The notes under the pieces: generated by a model
Databases searched by the model: none
Seen by the model: the letters and a program-made list of their open reading frames with translations, nothing else
What the model was told of the DNA's origin: nothing
Source: Nematostella vectensis
Taxonomy: Eukaryota; Cnidaria; Anthozoa; Actiniaria; Edwardsiidae
Assembly (NCBI RefSeq): GCF_932526225.1
Contig: NC_064043.1
Span: 15,124,085 to 15,188,084 of the forward strand
Direction of reading: 5' to 3'
DNA: 64,000 nucleotides
In this document: positions 37,101 through 43,100 of the stretch, piece after piece
Numbering within the stretch: the first letter of the stretch is position 1
How the letters are laid out: every line of letters starts with the position of its first letter
Program-made: the position numbers and the translations under genes

Positions 37101-38922
37101 TAGATACTGTGCCTTTTGTTGAAAAGATAAGGTTTGAGAAAAAGTGATTACCTGGAGCTTTTCTTTCTCAAAAGGCCAATCTGCTTGCCTTCCTCTGTCT
37201 TAGTCTTCTTGCTAGCACCACTCTCATCTTGCTCGTGGTGCCGTGAAAGAGCTATAAAGTAGCGCCCGAGTATGGCCAGTCTCTGCCTTAGTCTCATTGC
37301 CGAGAGTGTTGTCCCAGCGGCCTGGCTAGCTAGCTCATGCTGTTCAAACACCAGTGCCTGCAAGGCCTCCTGGAGCTGGCTAGCGGGAGGCTGCTCCCCC
37401 CACGTCCAGGAATCCATGATTGGACCAGCAACTGGTAACTGCTGTTCCTCTTCTTTCATTTCCCGCTCCTCCTGGTCGAGTTTCTGACATGGTGGGCAGT
37501 TACAGCCATTGCTTGTGCCACAGAATCCATCACAACAAGAGCAGGATAGTACCTGGCGGCCACAGTAGTAGCGACCAGTATCCCCCTTGTGCGCCGGGAC
37601 CCCAGCGCTATTCAACTTGATATTGGAGGGCCTGATGGGGATTTCTCCATCTTTAACAAGCTCATTCCACAGTCTTTTCAGCCCATCAGGTGAAAACGCA
37701 TTCTGCAAGGGAATTCAAAATGATTATTAAAATCTGTTTACAAACTAACAAAAGTAAGATGCATGACTACCAAGACAAATATTAAAAAAGGGAAAAAATG
37801 TAGTAATAAAAATGTATGTAAAGTTTAACTTATGTTTTGCTGAATAGTTTCAGCAGTTAATTCAAGAGATAAAAGAAATTCTGTGGGCCTTCATTAGGGT
37901 AATGAAAACCATGCTTTTCTGGGATAATTCATAGGCAAACCAGTGGAGTTTGAGACCATATAGGTCTTAAAGTGATTTAAATCCACTAAGATTTTCCAAA
38001 GCAATTTTTTAACTCTCCCCCAAAGGGGTAAAAAAATTTTTGTCTTTTGCCAAAGTAGCATAGAGTTTATTGAAACACAATTTATACACCTATTTAAAAT
38101 ATGGTTGCACTTGAGAATATGAGAATTGAGAATCAAATTCATGAGCAAATTAACCTGTGTAAAAACAAACCAAGGGTTGTAAAGCTGCAGCATTCATAAT
38201 GTGCTGTTAACATTTACAGAGACCAGTATTCAGCCATCTGTATGTAACCCATAAACCACTGAGGATTACAACACATGGATTTTCCGATTGCAACCTTATT
38301 TAAACAAGGGAATCTCCTAAATCCATTGTCTGATTTTGAAGAGTGGCAAAGGTGATATTTTGACAGTGAAAACATTTCCATCACACACATTACTAGGCAA
38401 GTTTGAAGATTATCTATCGCCTTGATAGTGCTCAGTATCTGGATTCAGTAATGTTTAGTTTTCATGGAAGAAATGTGAGTTGGGGGGGGGGGGGTTCTAG
38501 TAGAATATAGGGGTGACGACCACAATATATCGTCTGACTTGGTGTTACTGTGGAATCTTTATTGCTACTGTAATTTGAAATGTAATGATTTATTATGAGA
38601 ATTCAAATTATGAGAATTCAAAGGACAAATATCGTAAGATGATGAGTTACTAGACTAAACAGCATTTGAATTATTTTTTAACAGAAGAAACACAGACCAT
38701 GTATGGAAATGGTTAAAAATCACACCTGAAAGACGTCAGACAGTGGCGAGCCACATTTTTTAAAATAATAACCAACTAGAAACTGTCTGAGACAGAGACA
38801 AACTTGCGCAGATAAACATTACGATTAAAAATTATTCTTACCTGTATGTCTGTTTTAATCCACTTTTCATCTAGTCGTATTTGTGGACAAAGTGAGAAAA
38901 CCGGGTTATTTAGATTCGGCAT
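1..38922 (-). CDS. HERC2: HERC2, giant E3 ubiquitin ligase (5' half, 35 exons, continues beyond window)
   Basis: Spliced minus-strand gene for the HERC2 HECT-type ubiquitin ligase. Exons in transcript order: 38842-38922, 37152-37702, 36427-36687, 35885-36167, 33889-34059, 32882-33082, 32318-32472, 31677-31822, 31043-31328, 30694-30967, 29803-30006, 29164-29389, 27199-27404, 23149-23344, 22438-22788, 21501-21646, 20918-20954, 18258-18349, 17623-17840, 17085-17344, 14001-14170, 13644-13838, 10207-10317, 9852-10031, 9356-9492, 8083-8231, 7497-7852, 7059-7245, 6290-6481, 5681-5886, 2298-2451, 1434-1654, 704-925, 431-629, 1-91. All have GT-AG borders, phases agree from exon to exon and no stop occurs in about 2,371 codons. 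The order of domains (N-terminal region, RCC1 propeller, cytochrome-b5-like, MIB/HERC2) matches vertebrate HERC2, which is about 4,800 residues. The Doc, ZZ, second and third propellers and the HECT domain must lie to the left. Exon borders next to tandem arrays could lie in another repeat copy. Confidence 0.93.
1041..1125. repeat. (ATT)n microsatellite in HERC2 intron 32
   Basis: A nearly pure run of ATT triplets ending in a few GTT variants, inside the roughly 500-bp intron between exons 33 and 32. Nothing else is recognisable in that intron. Confidence 0.95.
1434..2451 (-). CDS. HERC2: HERC2 exons 31 and 32
   Basis: Exon 31 (2298-2451) encodes an alpha-helical segment with the conserved SSWEKRKD and [10 protein letters not shown] pattern of HERC2. 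Exon 32 (1434-1654) begins with a basic stretch ([10 protein letters not shown]) and then [20 protein letters not shown], also recognisable in vertebrate HERC2. The intron between them (1655-2297) has no gene; around 1800-1925 it has a short imperfect repeat of ACGATTTACG-type units. Confidence 0.85.
2540..2640 (-). repeat. Dispersed repeat, copy 1 (inverted relative to copies near 8.6 and 10.6 kb)
   Basis: The stretch containing AAACCGTTGTATTTCATTTA and GTGGTTGATCAAC is the reverse complement of sequence near 8555-8630. Part of the same family recurs near 10550. It is an unclassified interspersed element within HERC2 introns. The rest of 2452-2770 has no recognisable feature. Confidence 0.55.
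2771..5696 (-). repeat. 24-bp minisatellite built on the exon 30 splice donor (about 120 copies)
   Basis: About 2.9 kb of a 24-bp unit whose minus-strand form contains CGAGACAG|GTGAGG, identical to the end of HERC2 exon 30 plus its 5' splice site (exon border 5681). Almost every unit therefore has a strong donor. Higher-order structure is visible: a block starting near 2811 recurs 360 bp (15 units) later at 3171, and one at 4561 recurs 216 bp (9 units) later at 4777. Near 5100-5230 and 5440-5540 the register is broken by one or a few bases. The unit is a multiple of three, so long open frames run through it (such as one of 648 codons at 2710-4656); these are repeat translations, not independent genes. 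Confidence 0.97.
5681..6481 (-). CDS. HERC2: HERC2 exons 29 and 30
   Basis: Exon 29 (6290-6481) encodes a conserved helical segment ending [12 protein letters not shown]. Exon 30 (5681-5886) encodes the well-conserved [17 protein letters not shown] and [10 protein letters not shown] motifs and ends ...HLPRQ exactly where human HERC2 has ...SLQRQ before its next exon. The end of exon 30 is the first unit of the 24-bp array. The reading frame stays open about 65 codons beyond the chosen donor, so use of a later donor copy would add in-frame 8-residue repeats. Confidence 0.85.
5995..6125. repeat. 45-46-bp tandem repeat, three copies, in HERC2 intron 29
   Basis: Three copies of a unit containing ATGTGAATCCATTCTGTCTT followed by a C/T-run. 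Unlike most arrays in this locus it does not overlap a splice site. Confidence 0.9.
7059..7852 (-). CDS. HERC2: HERC2 exons 27 and 28 (MIB/HERC2 domain)
   Basis: Exon 27 (7497-7852) encodes [20 protein letters not shown], a helical region, and the start of the MIB/HERC2 domain ([17 protein letters not shown]). Exon 28 (7059-7245) completes it: [20 protein letters not shown], then [14 protein letters not shown]. This roughly 75-residue fold is shared with Mind bomb ligases and is the most highly conserved part in the window. An acidic tail ([10 protein letters not shown]) follows. Intron 28 (6482-7058) has no recognisable feature. Confidence 0.95.
8083..10317 (-). CDS. HERC2: HERC2 exons 23-26
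   Basis: Exon 23 (10207-10317) is a poorly conserved charged linker. Exon 24 (9852-10031) has the KVKWLRERL helix and the [20 protein letters not shown] segment, matching the HERC2 EFALKEEPVDVEKM region. Exon 25 (9356-9492) has [15 protein letters not shown], matching human LPSVQYAMFCGWQRL. Exon 26 (8083-8231) has [20 protein letters not shown]. Phases and borders agree. These lie in the alpha-helical scaffold between the cytochrome-b5-like and MIB/HERC2 domains. Confidence 0.85.
8555..8760 (+). repeat. Dispersed repeat, copy 2, in HERC2 intron 25
   Basis: Contains ACTTCTTTGTTATTG, AATACAACGGTTTAAT and GGATGCTTTGTG in the same order as the copy at about 10550-10705, and is inverted relative to 2540-2640. 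The rest of intron 25 (8232-9355) has only a duplicated CATTCATACGCCATAGCAG segment near 9030-9070. Confidence 0.6.
9537..9815 (+). repeat. Degenerate (ATC/ACC)n triplet repeat
   Basis: Low-complexity run of CAT/CAC/ATC triplets, with a short GCC-rich patch, in the intron between HERC2 exons 24 and 25. The long open frame through it (9427-10035, plus) is low-complexity and is not a gene. Confidence 0.9.
10550..10705 (+). repeat. Dispersed repeat, copy 3, in HERC2 intron 22
   Basis: Shares AATACAACGG, CAACAAAATAACNA and then CGATGGAAACGGATGCTTTG with the copy near 8.6 kb, in the same order and orientation. It directly precedes the 38-bp array. Confidence 0.6.
10745..13672 (-). repeat. 38-bp minisatellite built on the exon 22 splice donor (about 77 copies)
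   Basis: The minus-strand unit has ATCATCCGGGACAAACACA then TGCAGCAG|GTACGGGG: the last part of HERC2 exon 22 (border 13644) plus its donor. 38 bp is not a multiple of three, yet no stop codon arises in the unit in most registers, so long open frames run through with a 38-residue period (three units). Variant units (donor region CCCACTAACC on plus strand, GAGCTGCTGC, TCCTGTACC) recur in blocks, as at about 11640, 12516 and 13279, showing higher-order duplications of roughly 20-23 units. Confidence 0.97.
13644..17840 (-). CDS. HERC2: HERC2 exons 19-22
   Basis: Exon 19 (17623-17840) has [22 protein letters not shown], nearly identical in pattern to human SSPLIDTERNLGLLLGLHAS. Exon 20 (17085-17344) has [20 protein letters not shown] and [21 protein letters not shown]. 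Exon 21 (14001-14170) has [17 protein letters not shown]. Exon 22 (13644-13838) has [19 protein letters not shown] and [17 protein letters not shown]. All are collinear with human HERC2. Donors of exons 19, 20 and 22 each lie at the edge of a tandem array made of copies of that donor. Confidence 0.9.
14680..17085 (-). repeat. 38-bp minisatellite built on the exon 20 splice donor (about 63 copies)
   Basis: The minus-strand unit contains GGATGTTG|GTAAGTGGTGG; the end of HERC2 exon 20 is GGATCTTG|GTAAGTGGTGG (border 17085). The rest of the unit is AT-rich (TATATTACTACT). Each unit thus has a consensus GTAAGT donor. The region 14171-14680 before the array has no gene, only a duplicated GTCGTGTTGATGACAAAAAA near 14272-14312. 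Confidence 0.96.
17455..17640 (-). repeat. Short array (about 4 copies, 45-60 bp) built on the exon 19 donor
   Basis: Plus-strand copies of GTCTAGCG-CACTTTGTGTGTGAAGATAAGTTGCTT variants lead up to GTCTAGCGTACCTTTT, which is the exon 19 donor (AAAAG|GTACGCTAGAC on the minus strand, border 17623). The copies are diverged and some no longer contain a GT. Confidence 0.7.
18258..21646 (-). CDS. HERC2: HERC2 exons 16-18 (cytochrome-b5-like domain, with a 37-nt microexon)
   Basis: Exon 16 (21501-21646) has [17 protein letters not shown] then [15 protein letters not shown], the start of a cytochrome-b5-like domain. Exon 17 (20918-20954) is only 37 nt ([13 protein letters not shown]). Exon 18 (18258-18349) has [15 protein letters not shown]. 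The first haem ligand motif HPGG of true cytochrome b5 is missing (the place reads EEAPCG), while the second His (NHS) is kept; human HERC2 lacks both. Haem binding is therefore unlikely; the domain is probably structural. Confidence 0.88.
18380..20740 (-). repeat. 19-bp minisatellite built on the exon 18 splice acceptor (about 120 copies)
   Basis: The minus-strand unit (TTGTAG|TATGTAGCGTA core) closely matches the acceptor and first bases of exon 18 (TTGTAG|CATGTGACGCA, border 18349). It is therefore a 3'-splice-site repeat rather than a donor repeat. Variants ACTTG/CCTTG/CATTG before TAG alternate without clear order. Open frames through the array (such as 19132-20697, plus) have a 19-residue period and are not genes. 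Confidence 0.95.
21712..22465 (-). repeat. 45-bp minisatellite built on the exon 15 donor (about 16 copies)
   Basis: Each minus-strand unit has the last 22 bases of HERC2 exon 15 (ending GCATGGCCTG|GTGGGATAGG) plus about 23 bases of intron. The unit is a multiple of three and has no stop in the exon's frame, so the exon 15 frame stays open from 22720 to 21857. A later donor would add 15-residue repeats ([15 protein letters not shown]) without shifting the frame. Units differ mainly by GAGATCC/GAAATCC and CCCACC/CCAACC on the plus strand. Confidence 0.96.
22438..22788 (-). CDS. HERC2: HERC2 exon 15
   Basis: Encodes [20 protein letters not shown], then [19 protein letters not shown], then [14 protein letters not shown] and EEDLAWPG, collinear with human LLKKYTALLCTHIGDILPVA ... 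HEELAWPG. Phase 1 at both ends agrees with exons 14 and 16. The donor chosen is the array copy nearest the exon body. Confidence 0.88.
22940..23190 (-). repeat. Short array (about 5 copies, 35-60 bp) built on the exon 14 donor
   Basis: Copies of GAAAACCCATGGTTTGTAGG (minus strand), several followed by TAATGGTGAGTGTCTGG. That is the end and donor of HERC2 exon 14 (AATG|GTGAGTG, border 23149). The copies spread over the intron between exons 14 and 15. Confidence 0.85.
23149..30006 (-). CDS. HERC2: HERC2 exons 11-14 (helical region after the first propeller)
   Basis: Exon 11 (29803-30006) has [34 protein letters not shown] and LLRLQ. Exon 12 (29164-29389) has [15 protein letters not shown] and [20 protein letters not shown]. 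Exon 13 (27199-27404) has [20 protein letters not shown]. Exon 14 (23149-23344) has [16 protein letters not shown]. Each is collinear with human HERC2 and phases agree. Donors of exons 12, 13 and 14 each sit on a tandem array of themselves. Confidence 0.9.
23345..24484. other. HERC2 intron 13, unique part
   Basis: About 1.1 kb without a recognised gene or repeat. Minus-strand open stretches at 23581-23862 and 23968-24303 look vaguely protein-like but show no family motif I can name and have no splice context; they may be remains of an old insertion. Not annotated as genes. Confidence 0.4.
24485..27175 (-). repeat. 47/51-bp minisatellite built on the exon 13 donor region (about 55 copies)
   Basis: The plus-strand unit GTAAGGTAGGGTAGAGGTGT plus about 27 bases ends in ATCAGATGTTGT. 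The minus-strand part CTACCCTACCTTACACAACAT matches the end of exon 13 (CTACTCTATCTTACTCAACAG, border 27199) at 17 of 21 bases. The donor GT itself has decayed in the units. Length alternates 47 or 51 bp through an extra GTTT. The unit nearest the exon is joined to it through a degenerate copy. Confidence 0.93.
27594..27735 (+). repeat. Dispersed repeat, second family, copy 1
   Basis: Shares GGTATCAT, the GAAATGGGCCACTTTTTGG core and a following GCACCCTG-type C-rich block with 42588-42735 in TMEM63, in the same order. Unclassified short interspersed element. Confidence 0.55.
27911..28425. mobile_element. MITE-like element with long imperfect terminal inverted repeats
   Basis: The left arm (CAGCTGGGACTGCTTT, then AAATGTACACAAAAGCG) is repeated in reverse complement at the right end (CGCTTTTGTGTACATTTTCC, then AAAGCAGTCCCAGCTGGG). 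The arms are over 80 bp. No coding capacity. It sits in HERC2 intron 12. No clear target duplication was found by eye. Confidence 0.7.
28690..29170 (-). repeat. About 96-bp tandem array built on the exon 12 donor (about 5 copies)
   Basis: Copies of CTCACTTTCTGTGAGAAGCT and TCTTTGGCTCTCTCC on the plus strand repeat the end of exon 12 and its donor (GAAA|GTGAGTAC minus, border 29164). The intron part includes TCTTATAACTAACTTCTATT. Copies begin near 28838, 28934, 29031 and 29127, with a diverged one before. Confidence 0.88.
29390..29802. other. HERC2 intron 11, no recognised feature
   Basis: AT-rich intron sequence. A short TTAGCGCCCCCCTCAGAGC patch near 29436 resembles the end of a degraded interspersed element but could not be delimited. 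Confidence 0.4.
30457..30665. mobile_element. MITE (about 209 bp) in HERC2 intron 10
   Basis: The ends are inverted repeats of about 45 bp: left GGGAACCTACAATCC...AAAAGTAAGTGGGACACTT, right AAGTGTCCCATTACTTTTG...GATTGTAGGTAGCTTCCC. No coding capacity. A GGGAA/TTCCC end with a short non-coding core is typical of non-autonomous DNA transposons; the family was not identified. Confidence 0.75.
30694..33082 (-). CDS. HERC2: HERC2 exons 6-10 (first RCC1-like propeller, RLD1)
   Basis: Five exons (32882-33082, 32318-32472, 31677-31822, 31043-31328, 30694-30967) encode seven-bladed RCC1 repeats at roughly residues 450-803. Typical blade motifs are [61 protein letters not shown] and [13 protein letters not shown]. 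Introns cut at corresponding places in the blades. In vertebrate HERC2 this propeller is one of three used for protein interactions. No blade is missing compared with human; the last blade is slightly shorter. Confidence 0.96.
33535..33945 (-). repeat. 67-bp tandem array built on the exon 5 donor (about 6 copies)
   Basis: Each minus-strand unit holds the last 40 or so bases of exon 5 (ending TCTAAACAAAAG|GTGAGTAC, border 33889) plus the start of the intron. GTACTCACCTTTTG occurs at about 33612, 33680, 33748, 33814 and 33881, a spacing of 66-68 bp; the first copy (33540) is diverged. 67 is not a multiple of three, so using a later donor would shift the frame. Confidence 0.93.
33889..36687 (-). 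CDS. HERC2: HERC2 exons 3-5
   Basis: Exon 3 (36427-36687) has [20 protein letters not shown] and [20 protein letters not shown]. Exon 4 (35885-36167) has [20 protein letters not shown]. Exon 5 (33889-34059) has [19 protein letters not shown] and [20 protein letters not shown]. All are nearly identical in pattern to the human N-terminal helical region before the first propeller. Confidence 0.93.
34440..35660 (+). mobile_element. Probable degraded transposon in HERC2 intron 4
   Basis: Both ends carry direct copies of GCGGTATTGCGG/GCGGTATT motifs (34535-34640 and 35590-35655), bounded by TTGTTGGGGTTTGCGG and GAGCACCCCCCAACG. Base use differs from the rest of the intron, and a coding-like segment (34920-35137) lies inside. 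The family and exact ends could not be fixed by eye. Confidence 0.4.
34920..35137 (+). pseudogene. Acidic C-terminal coding remnant inside the intron 4 element
   Basis: A plus-strand open stretch of about 70 codons with a strongly acidic run ([17 protein letters not shown]) and a basic end ([10 protein letters not shown]), then a stop at 35135. It is read opposite to HERC2. It has no start codon, and a stop lies just upstream. It may be the last exon of a transposase or of a nested gene copied by an element. Confidence 0.3.
36985..37105 (-). repeat. tRNA-like SINE remnant in HERC2 intron 2
   Basis: On the minus strand AGTAGGCAGAGCATC resembles a pol III A box, and GGGTTTGATTTCCC about 45 bases further resembles a B box. 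The order and spacing fit the head of a tRNA-derived SINE. The cloverleaf is not intact, so it is not a functional tRNA gene. Confidence 0.45.
37152..38922 (-). CDS. HERC2: HERC2 exons 1-2 (N-terminus with Cys-rich insertion)
   Basis: Exon 1 (38842-38922) starts with the ATG at 38920-38922 and encodes 27 residues including [13 protein letters not shown], matching human ARLDSKWLKTDIQ; the start is thus secure. Exon 2 (37152-37702) has [14 protein letters not shown] and later [16 protein letters not shown] and [20 protein letters not shown]. Between them, at residues about 73-99, lie eight cysteines (C74, 81, 83, 84, 88, 94, 96, 99) in a [15 protein letters not shown] arrangement that looks zinc-binding. 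The same place in human HERC2, as I recall it, is a charged linker without cysteines. Confidence 0.92.
37703..38841. other. HERC2 intron 1, no recognised feature
   Basis: AT-rich; contains a G-run near 38482-38493 and a duplicated GAGAATTCAAA near 38597-38622. No gene or mobile element could be supported. Confidence 0.5.
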
Positions 38923-40135
38923 AGTTCAGCTGTGATTATGATGGTCGTATAGAGTCCTATAAAACACATTCCGAGCCAACGATGATATCTACGAGCACAT
39001 TTGAAGGACAAATTTTGTAAGACAGAACAGTTAATACACAGGACTGCTACAGCTAATGTTGTGAGCTCGGTCCCTTCCTATTTGCAATATAACGCAGATT
39101 TCCCGGTCGTTTTTTCTGCTGGTTCACTTTGCCGTCAGATCTGAAAATATAGTAGGTCACGTGGTACAAAGCAATATACTTCATAGCACGCTATTTATTC
39201 TCAACCACAGGAATCCCGTACACAGAAACAGTGCGAAAGCAGTAGCTCTTATTTTGTGTAAATAAAAAAAAGTGAAGTTGAATCGTAAATAATGATTAAC
39301 AGCGTTAAGCAAGGTGCGTCATTCCCCTAATTCAAATTCGCATTGTTTTGGGCATAAAGGACGTTGCAAGGTAGTGAAACAAAGATATTATATGGCTTGG
39401 TTCAAAGGTCGTATTATTCAATCAAGTCGATTGTTTCATCTTCATTTGCATATATTTGGATTGAATACGGCTCACGGATGATACCTTTAACATTAGCCGA
39501 TGATACGTTTGAACTTAGCCTTAGTTTGCGTCAGCGCAGCAGGCTTGGCGCTAAGACTAAAGAGTTATAGCTTCGTCTCCGGGATTTTGACCCTTCGGGT
39601 GTTTAGAACATTAAGGACCTCCCTCCCCCCTAAAAGATTTAATGAACACTCCTCCCTTATCTACCCCAGCCCTGTCAAAGCACTCACAGTTTATTATCAT
39701 TATATTATTTATTACGCTTTGATAGCTACCAGGGTCTCATTTATGGACCCCTGTTGCTACAAAATAGTACAATATTCATCTATTTGGTAGATTTCTGGTT
39801 AATTTTTAGAACTAATTTTTTACCTCCAATATTATACATAAATTATTATGGCAGTCTTGCGCCACATAATGGCTTATATCTAAACTACACTTCATAAGGT
39901 AAAAAAGGGGAATTACCAGAAATATACCCACACAAAGGAAGACAACGGAGACGCAACGCTTAGATGACCCCCCCCCCCCCCCCCTCCGGAGTAAAAACCT
40001 AGATCTGCCCTACACTATCTAGAAAAAAACGGACAAAAGAGATAGACTGCAGAATAGCTATAAGCAGACATGCGAGGAAGGGCTGGATCATAAAAGCATT
40101 TCTGCGGCAATCAGAAAGGAGAAAAGGAGGTAGTT
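38923..40135. other. Intergenic region: HERC2 promoter side and TMEM63 3' side
   Basis: 1.2 kb between the TMEM63 stop (40136) and the HERC2 start, both genes on the minus strand. Minus-strand AATAA-type poly(A) signals for TMEM63 are possible near 39690-39715 (plus TTTATT). A C-run lies at 39967-39983. The HERC2 5'UTR and promoter must lie in about 38923-39300; no TATA box was evident. Confidence 0.5.
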
Positions 40136-43100
40136 TTACAGAACAACTAGGTCCACCCGCTCTTCTTGCAACCTTGGAGGGGAGGGGACAAGTCGAGTGC
40201 GCTCATTTTGGGTTTGTATCTCTTCGTATTCAAGCTGATCCCGTTCACTTGCATTGTCTGTGCTGAGCCCAAAGACTGTCGGTAAGCGGTTGTTACGCAC
40301 ATAGCCCTGCACAGCCTCCTAAACACACATAAAAAAGGCTAAGTTAGCCAACATTTGAATGTTGCGAACACCAGTAAACTATAAGGCTCTGTTAGCCAAC
40401 ATGTTTATGCGGCAAACACCAATTAAAGTATAAGACTCCGTTAGCCAACATGTTTATGTGGCAAACACCAATAAACTATTAGGCTCTGTTAGCCAACATG
40501 TGAATGCGGCAAAGACCAATAAACTATAAGGGTCTGTTAGCCAACATGTGAATGCGGCAAAGACCAATTAAAGTATAAGACTTTGTTAGCCAACATTTGA
40601 ATGTGTAAACTAAAAGCTCTGTTAGTCAAATTGTGAATGCGGCAATAAACATTGACATTACTGTGGTTTTCAATAACGTGCAAATCTACCAGAAAGCGAA
40701 ATCCCATCCTGGCTTTCGTCATAAAAAATAATTGAATTGTTTTCATTGGACAGCACTGAAATGGTTTCCGTCACACCAACAAGGCCCTGACCAATTAAAA
40801 AGCACCAAATGTAATTATCAAAATTTAGATGACAGTAGCCAGAAAGCAGTTGGAAATAATTCACAGGATAATAAACATTACAGTAAAGCATCCGTGAGCC
40901 AAATCATGAACATTGCATTAAAGTATCTGTGAGCTAAATAATGAATGGATGAGTAGCTTCGTGTCTAGTGTGGATAAAGTACAAGACTAATACTTACTTG
41001 TAGTACCCTGGGACTAGCTTCGGCTTTAGTCAGGATACAGTACAAGACTTGTACTTACTGGAGCTAGCTTCAGCTTTAGTCAGGATACAGTACAAGACTT
41101 GTACTTACTGGAGTTAGCTTCAGCTTTAGTCAGGATACAGTACAAGACTTGTACTTACTGGAGCTAGCTTCAGCTTTAGTCAGGATACAGTACAGGACTT
41201 GTACTTACTGGAGCTAGCTTCGGCTTTAGTCAGGATACAGTACAAGACTTGTACTTACTGGAGCTAGCTTCAGCTTTAGTCAGGATACAGTACAAGACTT
41301 GTACTTACTGGAGCTAGCTTCAGCTTTAGTGTGGATACAGTACAAGACTTGTACTTACTGGAGCTAGATTTAGCTTTAGTCAGGATACAGTACAAGACTT
41401 GTACTTACTGGAGCTAGCTTCGGCTTTAGTCAGGATACAGTACAAGACTTGTACTTACTGGAGCTAGCTTCGGCTTTAGTCAGGATACAGTACAAGACTT
41501 GTACTTACTGGAGTCGACTCTAGTGTGGACACTTACTTGTAGTACCCTGGGACTAGCTTCGCTGAGACCACTGGCCATCTCCTGGGACAGGAACCGTGAT
41601 GGTTCATAGTAATACTGCTGCATGAAGTAATAGAAGACACTGGTGATGACTGGGAGTGGAAGGACTAACAGGGCAATAGTGAAGTTTTCTTTGAGTCCGA
41701 ATATGCCGATCATCAGAAGATGGAAAATGATGAGACTTGCAACCATTCTAGGGGAGAATCAATGTCTTGAATCAATATGAGAAATCAATGTCTTAAATCA
41801 ATGTATGAGAAATCAATACAACCATTGAATTGTTACCCATAACAGTAACAGGTATAATATACGTTTTTCAAATTAGGTTGTCCTTAAGAATTCATGTGCT
41901 ATACCCTGCATGTCTCATGGGTAACGTGGGTGAATAGCAGAATCCCGGTCTTTGAAAACCATGTCAATGTTTACAGGTGCAAAAACGAGACTGGATTTGT
42001 TTTTATTTACACTTAATATCCCACTTAGGTATACTCATTTACTTAATACTTATGAAGCACTGCGCGTTAAGACAATAGGTGTATATGACAGCGTCTACAC
42101 ACAATTATTATTCTGAAAGCCATATAATTTCGAACTTCAGGGTTTTTTTTGCAAGGACAAAGAGGCCCCCTAATATCTATAATGTGCAATGACACTGAAA
42201 CACTAACCTGTTAAATATGACTGGCCAAAGCTTACCGCCCGTGCTGTGAGTAGGGATATAGACACACAACACCTGGTATGTCCAGACTACACAGCCAAAG
42301 CCAAAGTACATCACCACAAAGGGTGAGATAAGAGGAGCCAGAACGGAGTAGGACAGGCCAACCATAAACATGAGAAGGTGATCTGAATACTGCAGAGAGA
42401 CCAACAACCCTTAGAACATAGAAGAACTATTACCACCTATGCGAAGCAGTTCACGAGCCAGTGGCTTACACATAGTCCTCTATGGAAATCATTTGTTGTA
42501 CCTTAAGCTCTATACCTCATACAAAATGAGTTATATATGAGGTATGAGAAACAGGCAATTCAGGCCCATACCCCAGATTAGCTGAGGGAGGGTGTCAGTC
42601 ATAGGTATCATGTGGAAAAAGTAGTATTTGAAGATTCTTTAAAAAAAGAAATGAGCCACTTTTTGGGCATCAATAGTTGGGGGGTGGGGGGTGGGGGGTG
42701 CATGTGCATCCTACACACCCCCTATGTATGCGCCTGCCATGAAGAAAATGAACCAAACATAAATGAAAACAAAAATAAAAAAAAGAAAATAAGGGATAAT
42801 TATTTAACCATTTGATCATAAGGTAGAGAAGATGGCCTCCATGACTCCTTCTCTTCTCTTGGAGTGCGCTGAGAACACTTCGCAAATGGCCATAGAATCA
42901 GTGGGAAGAGCTGCAGGAGCTCCAGACTGTAGAATGGAAGGGCATAGAGCATGATGAGGGAGATAAAGAAGGTGGACTGGGAGGGAAGAGTGGTGGCCAA
43001 AAAATCAGGGATCTCCTTTGGCGCGTCAATCATCTCCCTGAGTTTGTTTAGTGCAGAGCCAGCCAGGGACAGGAACAAGAACTGGTTGACTGCCTGCAAA

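Noticed and set aside
36985-37105. Functional tRNA gene on the minus strand
   Set aside because: A-box- and B-box-like elements are present, but the acceptor stem and anticodon loop cannot be folded; it looks like a SINE head.
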